From positions 1 through 13,944 of the forward strand of contig CALCRD010000274.1 in NCBI GenBank assembly GCA_937894355.1: 13,944 bases of DNA, written 5' to 3'. The DNA comes from an uncultured Bacillus sp. (GTDB lineage Bacteria > Bacillota > Bacilli > Bacillales > Cytobacillaceae). How positions within the stretch are numbered: position 1 is the first letter of the stretch; each line of letters begins with the position of its first letter. The notes below the pieces were generated by a model. The model did no database searches. It had not been told where the DNA came from and saw only the letters and a list, made by a program, of their open reading frames with translations. The position numbers and the translations under genes are program-made. This document shows, one piece after another, positions 7,937-13,466 of the stretch.

Positions 7937-7966
7937 TTTGTACTAATTAATCTAATAAGATACAAT
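7937..7966. promoter_or_regulatory. Overlapping divergent promoters for ytwI (+) and ytvI (-)
   Basis: On the plus strand TTGTAC (7938-7943) and TACAAT (7961-7966) are 17 bp apart and start about 25 bp before the ytwI start codon. On the minus strand TTGTAT (7965-7960) and TACAAA (7942-7937) are also 17 bp apart and face ytvI. The -35 of one overlaps the -10 of the other. The plus-strand reading is the better supported of the two. Confidence 0.45.
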
Positions 7967-7988
7967 GATTTGAAGGGAAGAATTTACA

Positions 7989-8456
7989 GTGAAATTTGAA
8001 CCGAGCGTATTTTTGTTTATTTTGCTTGTAATCGGATATATTGCTAAAAACCAGTCTTTGATGGTGGCAGTAATTTTCTTATTCATCATGAAAGTGATTG
8101 GTTTAGATACCAAAGCCTTCTCTTATCTACAATCAAAGGGAATTAATTGGGGTGTAACTGTTATTACCATCGCAGTTTTAGCGCCAATTGCAAGTGGAGA
8201 AATCGGTTTTAGAAATTTGTCTACTGCTTTTAAAACACCTTATGCTTGGGTTGCTCTAATCTCTGGTATGGCTGTTGCCTTATTGGCTAAAGGTGGAATC
8301 ACTTTGCTTGCAGAGGATCCGCATATTACTACAGCATTAGTATTTGGTACGATTCTATCAGTTGCTTTGTTTAAAGGAGTGGCAGTTGGTCCATTAATTG
8401 GAGCTGGAATTGCTTATATGGCGATGAGAATTGTGCAGTTGTTTTTTGATAAATAA
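7989..8456 (+). CDS. ytwI: UPF0756 (DUF441) membrane protein YtwI
   Basis: A 155-residue, almost wholly hydrophobic protein with about five predicted membrane segments (roughly 5-20, 23-40, 53-73, 83-104, 110-150). Family-typical stretches are GINWGVTVITIAVLAPIA, EIGF, the motif AKGGITLLAEDP and the glycine-rich end GVAVGPLIGAGIAY. No function is known for DUF441 proteins and none is assigned here. The start is GTG at 7989, with GAAGGGAAG (7972-7980) 8 nt before it; no ATG offers a better start. In Bacillus the gene normally lies just before citZ. No U-tract hairpin is visible after its stop, so some transcripts may run into the citZ leader. Confidence 0.9.
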   Translation: MKFEPSVFLFILLVIGYIAKNQSLMVAVIFLFIMKVIGLDTKAFSYLQSKGINWGVTVITIAVLAPIASGEIGFRNLSTAFKTPYAWVALISGMAVALLAKGGITLLAEDPHITTALVFGTILSVALFKGVAVGPLIGAGIAYMAMRIVQLFFDK

Positions 8457-8485
8457 TATTTTTTAGTTTTTTTTATTACTTTTCG

Positions 8486-8514
8486 TTCACAAATGTCACA
8501 TTATTGTTTATAAT
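8486..8514 (+). promoter_or_regulatory. Strong sigma-A promoter for citZ(-icd-mdh)
   Basis: TTCACA (8486-8491, five of six) and a perfect TATAAT (8509-8514) are separated by exactly 17 bp. It is the best promoter in the 453-bp gap between ytwI and citZ, and predicts a start near 8521. The -10 lies inside the dyad ATTAT-N5-ATAAT (8500-8514). I do not see a clean ATAA-N7-TTAT CcpC site next to it. Confidence 0.75.
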
Positions 8515-8568
8515 AGAACTTGGAAGCTCTCAAGTTAATATATATTGTACCTATAGCAATAATGAATT

Positions 8569-8600
8569 TATTAAAAATGAAAACCTTTTCATTTTTAATA
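8569..8600. repeat. 32-nt palindrome with perfect 15-nt arms in the citZ leader
   Basis: TATTAAAAATGAAAA (8569-8583) and TTTTCATTTTTAATA (8586-8600) are exact reverse complements separated by CC. It lies about 50 nt after the predicted start site. In RNA the central bases must stay unpaired, leaving a hairpin of about 14 A-U-rich pairs. In DNA it would be a two-fold symmetric protein site. Confidence 0.8.
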
Positions 8601-8757
8601 GAGCTGAAAATAGTTTGTAATACTCAAACTTATTCCAGTTGAGGTACATTCATGAAGTAGAGTTAATTCTATTAATAGTTTAATAGCTTTTCCTTTTTTT
8701 TATGAGGATTATCTAGCAAGCGTTCATTCATTTTTTTTATCAGTTTAGGTCTGTTGC

Positions 8758-8802
8758 TTGGCTGAATTCAGCCAACTTTAACATGGTTGGACATGTCTAA
8801 CC
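8758..8802 (+). repeat. Pair of palindromes with an alternative pairing, citZ leader
   Basis: TTGGCTGAATTCAGCCAA (8758-8775) is a perfect palindrome and GGTTGGACATGTCTAACC (8785-8802) is near perfect with one G-U pair. CCAAC (8772-8776) from the first can instead pair with GTTGG (8786-8790) from the second, so the middle pairing excludes both hairpins. Confidence 0.6.
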
Positions 8803-8909
8803 TATAAAAGAAAGTGCATCTTTCTATCCGCTGAAAAAAACTGATTTTTCAGCATATTTGCAGACAAAGGGGTAAGGGGAAATTTTTATAATGTAAAGGA
8901 GAGGTTTTT

Positions 8910-10028
8910 ATGACAGTTACACGCGGCTTAGAAGGGGTAGTAGCAACAACATCCTCAATCAGTTCAATCATCGATGACACACTAACTTATGTAGGTTTTA
9001 ATATTGATGATTTAGCAGTAAATGCTAGCTTCGAAGAAGTTATCTACCTATTATGGCATCGCAGATTACCAAATACAGAAGAATTAGCAGAACTTAAAAC
9101 ACAAATCGCTGAGAATGCTGAATTACCACAAGGTATTTTAGATCATTTTAAAATGTACCCAATAAATGAAGTTCATCCAATGGGCGCATTACGTACAGCA
9201 GTTTCCATGCTTGGTCTTTATGATGAAGAAGCAGATTCTATGGATGAGGATGCAAACTACCGTAAAGCAATCCGCTTACAAGCGCAACTTCCAACAATCG
9301 TTACTGCATTTTCTAGAATTAGAAAAGGCTTAGAACCAATTGCACCTCGTAAAGATTACAGTATTGCTGAAAACTTCTTGTACATGCTTTCTGGAAAAGA
9401 ACCTGAACCAATTGCTATTGAAGCTTTCAATAAAGCACTTGTATTGCATGCGGATCACGAGTTAAACGCTTCTACTTTTACTGCTCGTGTTTGTGTGGCA
9501 ACCTTGTCTGATGTATATTCCGGAATTACTTCCGCAATTGGCGCATTAAAAGGTCCGTTACACGGTGGCGCTAACGAAGCGGTAATGAAAATGCTTTCTG
9601 AAATTGGTACATTAGATAATGTTGAACCATATATCCGTGAAAAACTTGCAAATAAAGAAAAAATCATGGGCTTTGGACATCGTGTATACCGTCTAGGGGA
9701 CCCACGTGCTAAGCACTTAAGAGAAATGTCTCAAAGATTAACTGAATTAACTGGTGAACCACAATGGTATGTAATGTCGTCAAAAATTGAATCAATCGTT
9801 ACTGGTGAAAAGAATCTTCCACCAAACGTAGATTTCTATTCTGCTTCTGTATACCACAGCTTAGGAATTGATCATGATTTATTCACACCAATCTTTGCTG
9901 TAAGCCGTGTTTCTGGTTGGTTAGCTCATATTCTAGAACAATATGCTAACAATCGTTTAATCCGTCCACGTGCTGAGTACACAGGTCCATCACTACAAAA
10001 ATATGTTTCAATTGAACAAAGAGGCTAA
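8910..10028 (+). CDS. citZ: Citrate synthase II
   Basis: CitZ condenses oxaloacetate and acetyl-CoA into citrate, the entry step of the TCA cycle. The 372 residues equal the length of B. subtilis CitZ. The catalytic triad is intact: H218 in GPLHGGANEAV, H257 in GFGHRVYR and D308 in PPNVDFYSA. The substrate-binding RLGDPRA and the C-terminal RPRAEYTGP are also present. It is a type I (Gram-positive/archaeal) synthase without the extended N-terminal domain that carries NADH control in E. coli. AAAGGAGAGG (8895-8904) lies 5 nt before the ATG. It is the first gene of citZ-icd-mdh and has a strong promoter and a long structured leader. Confidence 0.98.
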   Translation: MTVTRGLEGVVATTSSISSIIDDTLTYVGFNIDDLAVNASFEEVIYLLWHRRLPNTEELAELKTQIAENAELPQGILDHFKMYPINEVHPMGALRTAVSMLGLYDEEADSMDEDANYRKAIRLQAQLPTIVTAFSRIRKGLEPIAPRKDYSIAENFLYMLSGKEPEPIAIEAFNKALVLHADHELNASTFTARVCVATLSDVYSGITSAIGALKGPLHGGANEAVMKMLSEIGTLDNVEPYIREKLANKEKIMGFGHRVYRLGDPRAKHLREMSQRLTELTGEPQWYVMSSKIESIVTGEKNLPPNVDFYSASVYHSLGIDHDLFTPIFAVSRVSGWLAHILEQYANNRLIRPRAEYTGPSLQKYVSIEQRG

Positions 10029-10047
10029 AAAAGTTTTCAACAGAATG

Positions 10048-10076
10048 TTTACAATTTAGACAAAAACTGATGTAAT
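10048..10076 (+). promoter_or_regulatory. Probable sigma-A promoter for icd
   Basis: TTTACA (10048-10053) and TGTAAT (10071-10076) each have five of six consensus bases and are 17 bp apart. Transcription would start near 10083, giving a leader of about 140 nt that contains the large hairpin at 10115-10194. An internal icd promoter in addition to citZ read-through is known in B. subtilis. Confidence 0.6.
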
Positions 10077-10114
10077 ATATAGGGGACAGTTATTTGTCGA
10101 AAAATGAAATATTA

Positions 10115-10194
10115 GTGCAGAGCAGAGACTTAAGTCCGGTCCCAATTTATCAGTAAATTGGACCGGGCTTATATAGATAATAAGTCTACTGCAC
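10115..10194 (+). ncRNA. Large nested hairpin between citZ and icd
   Basis: The inner stem (10132-10170) has 17 pairs: AAGTCCGGT with ACCGGGCTT (one G-U), then CCAATTTA with TAAATTGG, one bulged C at 10141 and loop TCAG. An outer helix AGACTTA (10126-10132) with TAAGTCT (10181-10187) is continued by GTGCAG (10115-10120) with CTGCAC (10189-10194), or by GCAG (10122-10125) with CTGC. No U-tract follows, so it is not an ordinary terminator. It could set mRNA stability or processing, or bind a regulator. Confidence 0.65.
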
Positions 10195-10221
10195 ATTTTC
10201 ATGAATTTGGAGGGAAAAGCT

Positions 10222-11490
10222 ATGCAGGGAGAAAAAATCACAGTAAAAGACGGAGTATTAAACGTACCAAATAATCCAGTTGTACCATTTATCGAAGGTG
10301 ACGGTACTGGACCGGATATTTGGGCAGCAGCTTCAAGAGTATTAGATGCAGCAGTTGAAAAAGCTTACAAAGGTGAACGCAAGATTGTATGGAAAGAAGT
10401 TTTAGCTGGAGAAAAGGCATTTAACCTTACAGGTGAATGGCTTCCACAAGAAACTTTAGATGTTATCAATGAATATTTAATCGCGATTAAAGGTCCATTA
10501 ACAACTCCTGTTGGTGGAGGAATTCGTTCTTTAAATGTTGCATTAAGACAAGAATTAGACTTATTCGTATGCTTACGTCCAGTTCGTTGGTTTGAAGGAG
10601 TACCATCACCAGTTAAACGTCCACAAGACACTGATATGGTAATCTTCCGCGAAAACACAGAAGATATTTATTCAGGTATTGAGTATCAAAAAGGTTCTGA
10701 TGATGCTAAGAAATTAATCGATTTCTTACAAAATGAATTAGGTGTTAAAAATATCAGATTCCCTGAAACTTCTGGTATCGGTATTAAACCAGTTTCTGAA
10801 GAAGGTACAAAACGTTTAGTTCGTGCAGCAATTAATTACGCAATTAATGAAGGCCGCAAATCCCTAACGATTGTACATAAAGGTAATATTATGAAATATA
10901 CTGAAGGTGCATTCAAAAATTGGGGCTATGAGCTTGCTGAAGAAGAATTCGGCGATAAAGTATTTACATGGGCTCAGTACGACAGATTAGTAGCAGAACA
11001 AGGTGCAGAAGCTGCAAACAAAGCTCAAGCTGAAGCAGAAGCTGCTGGAAAAATTATTGTTAAAGATGCTATCGCTGATATCTTCTTACAACAAATTTTA
11101 ACTCGTCCACGTGAATTTGATGTTGTAGCTACAATGAACTTGAATGGTGACTTCATTTCTGATGCACTAGCTGCACAAGTTGGTGGAATCGGAATTGCTC
11201 CTGGAGCAAATATCAACTATGAAACAGGACATGCTATTTTCGAAGCAACTCACGGTACAGCACCTAAATATGCTGGTCTTGACAAAGTTAACCCATCATC
11301 TGAAATCCTTTCTGGAGTTCTAATGTTAGAACACTTAGGCTGGAATGAAGCTGCTGATATGATCGTAAAATCTATTGAAAAATCAATTGATTCAAAAGTA
11401 GTAACTTACGATTTTGCACGCTTAATGGACGGAGCAACTGAAGTTAAATGTTCTGAATTCGGTGATGTCTTAATCAAAAATATGGAATAA
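10222..11490 (+). CDS. icd: Isocitrate dehydrogenase (NADP-dependent)
   Basis: Icd (CitC in B. subtilis) oxidatively decarboxylates isocitrate to 2-oxoglutarate. The 422-residue length fits the E. coli/Bacillus NADP enzymes. Visible are IEGDGTGPDIW, the substrate loop GGGIRSLNVALRQELDLF with S103, N105 and R109 (S103 corresponds to the serine phosphorylated in E. coli), R119, R143 and Y150 in IFRENTEDIYSG, HKGNIMK, the Mg-binding MNLNGDFISDALAAQVGG and ATHGTAPKYAG of the NADP site. I chose the ATG at 10222 over the in-frame ATG at 10201: GGAGGG (10209-10214) is 7 nt before 10222, whereas 10201 follows the hairpin and has no ribosome binding site, and MQGEKITV matches the orthologue. It has its own promoter plus citZ read-through. 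Confidence 0.98.
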   Translation: MQGEKITVKDGVLNVPNNPVVPFIEGDGTGPDIWAAASRVLDAAVEKAYKGERKIVWKEVLAGEKAFNLTGEWLPQETLDVINEYLIAIKGPLTTPVGGGIRSLNVALRQELDLFVCLRPVRWFEGVPSPVKRPQDTDMVIFRENTEDIYSGIEYQKGSDDAKKLIDFLQNELGVKNIRFPETSGIGIKPVSEEGTKRLVRAAINYAINEGRKSLTIVHKGNIMKYTEGAFKNWGYELAEEEFGDKVFTWAQYDRLVAEQGAEAANKAQAEAEAAGKIIVKDAIADIFLQQILTRPREFDVVATMNLNGDFISDALAAQVGGIGIAPGANINYETGHAIFEATHGTAPKYAGLDKVNPSSEILSGVLMLEHLGWNEAADMIVKSIEKSIDSKVVTYDFARLMDGATEVKCSEFGDVLIKNME

Positions 11491-11495
11491 TTTTT

Positions 11496-11522
11496 GTTAC
11501 AACAAGGGGTAACGTCTTTTTT
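11496..11522 (+). terminator. Weak terminator-like hairpin between icd and mdh
   Basis: GTTAC (11496-11500) pairs with GTAAC (11509-11513), followed by GTC and six T (11517-11522). The stem is short, so termination would be partial. GTTACAA (11496-11502) can pair instead with TTGTAAC (11535-11541), which would remove the terminator. Confidence 0.35.
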
Positions 11523-11576
11523 GTATGTAGAAGATTGTAACGAAATTTGTTAATCGATTAGGGGGAATTTGGGGAA

Positions 11577-12515
11577 ATGTCAATTCAACGCAAAAAAGTA
11601 TCAGTAATTGGTGGAGGATTTACAGGCGCAACTACTGCTTTTTTCCTAGCTCAAAAGGAATTAGCTGATGTTGTTTTAGTAGATATCCCGCAAATGGAAA
11701 ACCCTACTAAAGGGAAAGCCCTTGATATGTTAGAAGCTAGTCCAGTTCAAGGATTTGATGCTAACATCATTGGTACTTCTAATTATGCAGATACTGCTAA
11801 TTCGGATATCGTAGTTGTAACTGCTGGTATAGCCCGTAAACCAGGAATGAGTCGTGATGATTTGGTGCAAACAAACCAAAAAATCATGAAGAGCGTTGCG
11901 CAAGAAATTGCCAAATACTCTCCAAACGCATTCATCGTTGTATTAACTAACCCAGTTGATGCAATGACTTATACAATTTTCAAAGAGTCTGGATTTCCTA
12001 AAAACCGTGTAATCGGACAATCAGGTGTTCTTGATACAGCTCGTTTCTGTACTTTTATCTCTCAAGAACTTAACATTTCAGTTAAAGACATTACTGGTTT
12101 CGTTTTAGGTGGTCATGGTGACGATATGGTTCCACTTATTCGTTATTCATTTGCAGGTGGAGTTCCTTTATCAGCATTAATTCCACAAGATCGCTTAGAA
12201 CAAATCGTTGAGCGCACTCGCAAGGGCGGCGGTGAAATTGTAAACCTTCTTGGAAACGGAAGTGCTTACTACGCACCAGCTGCATCACTTGTTGAAATGT
12301 GTGAAGCAATTCTTAAAGACCAACGTCGTATTTTGCCTACAATTGCTTATCTTGAAGGTGAATATGGTTATGAAGGAATATATCTTGGAGTTCCGACAAT
12401 CATTGGTGGAAACGGAATTGAAAAAGTAATCGAACTTGAATTAACAGCTGACGAAAAAGCAGCTTTAGATCGTTCTGCTGATGCAGTTCGTAATGTAATG
12501 ACTGCTCTAGTTTAA
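11577..12515 (+). CDS. mdh: Malate dehydrogenase (NAD-dependent, LDH-like)
   Basis: Mdh interconverts malate and oxaloacetate with NAD, regenerating the CitZ substrate. It has 312 residues, the length of the B. subtilis enzyme. Seen are the dinucleotide loop GGGFTG (12-17), D36 binding the NAD ribose, the active-site loop ARKPGMSRDD with R87 and R93, LTNPVDAMTY, the pair D153/R156 in LDTAR, and catalytic H180 in LGGHGDDMVP. R87 rather than glutamine in the specificity loop fits malate rather than lactate. C158 stands where an arginine is usual (ARFCTF against ARFRTF in B. subtilis). AGGGGGA (11560-11566) is about 10 nt before the ATG. It is 86 bp after icd, with only a weak hairpin between, and is followed by a strong terminator. 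Confidence 0.97.
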   Translation: MSIQRKKVSVIGGGFTGATTAFFLAQKELADVVLVDIPQMENPTKGKALDMLEASPVQGFDANIIGTSNYADTANSDIVVVTAGIARKPGMSRDDLVQTNQKIMKSVAQEIAKYSPNAFIVVLTNPVDAMTYTIFKESGFPKNRVIGQSGVLDTARFCTFISQELNISVKDITGFVLGGHGDDMVPLIRYSFAGGVPLSALIPQDRLEQIVERTRKGGGEIVNLLGNGSAYYAPAASLVEMCEAILKDQRRILPTIAYLEGEYGYEGIYLGVPTIIGGNGIEKVIELELTADEKAALDRSADAVRNVMTALV

Positions 12516-12521
12516 TATTTG

Positions 12522-12563
12522 AAAATAAGATTCGTGGGGGAGACCTGCGAATCTTATTTTTTT
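12522..12563 (+). terminator. Rho-independent terminator after mdh
   Basis: AAAATAAGATTCG (12522-12534) and CGAATCTTATTTT (12548-12560) form a perfect 13-bp stem around a 13-nt loop, continuing into T to 12563. It ends the citZ-icd-mdh unit before phoPR. Confidence 0.93.
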
Positions 12564-12573
12564 GTCGTTTAAT

Positions 12574-12611
12574 TGTAAACACAATGTAAATTCAATGTAA
12601 ATTCATGTTAA
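12574..12611 (-). promoter_or_regulatory. Four tandem PhoP-box-like repeats upstream of phoP
   Basis: Read on the minus strand there are four TT(T/A)ACA hexamers: TTAACA (12611-12606), TTTACA (12601-12596), TTTACA (12590-12585) and TTTACA (12579-12574). Spacers are 4, 5 and 5 nt, so the period is 10-11 bp. PhoP of B. subtilis binds TT(A/T/C)ACA direct repeats with about 5-nt spacing. The array lies about 37 bp upstream of the proposed phoP -35 and points away from phoP. AATGTAAATTC is repeated exactly in tandem (12583-12604). Confidence 0.7.
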
Positions 12612-12647
12612 ATTTAATCGATTAATTATGAACAATGCAAATTATAC

Positions 12648-12677
12648 TTGGCTAATGCTGAGTATTTTTAATATGAT
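12648..12677 (+). promoter_or_regulatory. Candidate promoter for phoPR
   Basis: TTGGCT (12648-12653) and TATGAT (12672-12677, five of six) are 18 bp apart. A second -10-like hexamer, TAGAAT, overlaps at 12677-12682. The imperfect dyad ATACT...AGTAT (12644-12665) covers the -35. B. subtilis phoPR uses several sigma factors, so other starts are possible. Confidence 0.4.
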
Positions 12678-12731
12678 AGAATAGAGTAAGAAAATGGATG
12701 TAATTGGAGAATATAAAGTTCGGAGGCAATT

Positions 12732-13466
12732 ATGGAAAAAAAAATACTTGTAGTGGATGATGAGCAATCAATTGTAACACTTCTTAAATATAATTTAGAG
12801 CAGGCCGGCTACAAGGTAATTACCGCTAGTGATGGTGAGCAAGGAAAGAATATGGCGCTTGAAGAGGAGCTAGACCTGATCATTTTAGATTTGATGCTCC
12901 CACGTCTTGACGGAATCGAAGTATGTAAACTATTGAGGCAGCAAAGGGTTATTACTCCCATTTTGATGCTAACAGCTAAAGATGATGAGTTTGATAAAAT
13001 TTTAGGTCTAGAACTTGGTGCTGACGATTATATGACGAAGCCATTCAGTCCTCGAGAAGTAGTTGCACGGGTTAAAGCTATTCTTAGAAGAACAGAATTA
13101 AGCTCGAATATGAATATGAATTCTCATATGAAGGCTGAAATCATCGAAGAGGAAGGACTTATAAAAATAAAGGATTTAGCTATTTTTCAAGAACAATATG
13201 AAGCGTATTTTAAAGAAGAATTGCTTGAACTTACTCCAAAGGAGTTTGAATTACTTGTTTATTTAGCAAAACATATGGGCAAGGTTTTAACCCGTGATCA
13301 ACTACTTAGTGCTGTCTGGAACTATGACTTTGCCGGTGATACTAGGATTGTGGATGTACATATTAGTCATCTTCGCGAAAAAATTGAATCTAACACCAAA
13401 AAACCTGTATACATAAAAACAATCCGAGGCCTAGGATACAAATTAGAGGAGCCTAAGGGAGAATGA
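12732..13466 (+). CDS. phoP: Phosphate response regulator PhoP
   Basis: PhoP is the OmpR-type response regulator of the phosphate-starvation regulon, phosphorylated by PhoR. It has 244 residues. The receiver domain (1-about 122) has the acidic pocket D9/D10, phosphoacceptor D53 in LDLMLP, T81 and K103, with the alpha4-beta5-alpha5 face GADDYMTKPFSPREVVARVKA. A linker of about 20 residues is rich in N, S and M. The C-terminal winged helix (about 145-240) includes LTPKEFELLVYLAKH, the transactivation/recognition part RDQLLSAVWNYDFAGDTRIVDVHISHLR and the wing KTIRGLGYKLEEP. All match B. subtilis PhoP closely. CGGAGG (12721-12726) is 5 nt before the ATG. The stop overlaps the phoR start. PhoP-box-like repeats upstream suggest autoregulation. 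Confidence 0.97.
   Translation: MEKKILVVDDEQSIVTLLKYNLEQAGYKVITASDGEQGKNMALEEELDLIILDLMLPRLDGIEVCKLLRQQRVITPILMLTAKDDEFDKILGLELGADDYMTKPFSPREVVARVKAILRRTELSSNMNMNSHMKAEIIEEEGLIKIKDLAIFQEQYEAYFKEELLELTPKEFELLVYLAKHMGKVLTRDQLLSAVWNYDFAGDTRIVDVHISHLREKIESNTKKPVYIKTIRGLGYKLEEPKGE

Larger units (their letters stand above)
8521..8909 (+). ncRNA. Long structured 5' leader of citZ (about 390 nt)
   Basis: No gene is visible between the citZ promoter and the citZ ATG. The stretch holds a series of potential hairpins: an inverted repeat across the start site (8517-8536), a 32-nt palindrome with perfect 15-nt arms (8569-8600), a GTTTG/CAAAC stem extended by AATA/TATT and CTG/CAG (8604-8638), TTGGCTGAATTCAGCCAA (8758-8775), GGTTGGACATGTCTAACC (8785-8802), AGAAAG/CTTTCT (8809-8825) and GCTGAAAAA/TTTTTCAGC (8830-8853). 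None is followed by a U-tract, so simple attenuation is not obvious. In B. subtilis the citZ leader RNA is reported to be bound by aconitase, which lowers the message; this leader may play the same role (inference). It matches no riboswitch class I recognise. Confidence 0.55.

Noticed and set aside
8559..8571. ATAA-N5-TTAT, resembling a CcpC site, in the citZ leader
   Set aside because: CcpC sites are spaced N7, and this overlaps the arm of the 32-nt palindrome; the match is probably due to AT-richness.
8562..8642. 26-codon reading frame in the citZ leader
   Set aside because: No ribosome binding site precedes either ATG, and the frame is dominated by the palindrome sequence. A leader peptide is not supported.
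8887..8892. Perfect TATAAT hexamer 18 bp before the citZ ATG
   Set aside because: It has no -35 at usable spacing, and transcription would start inside the ribosome binding site. The 8486-8514 promoter is far better.
10201..10221. Upstream in-frame ATG for icd
   Set aside because: It lacks a ribosome binding site, and the seven extra residues include the translated GGAGGG site of the downstream ATG.
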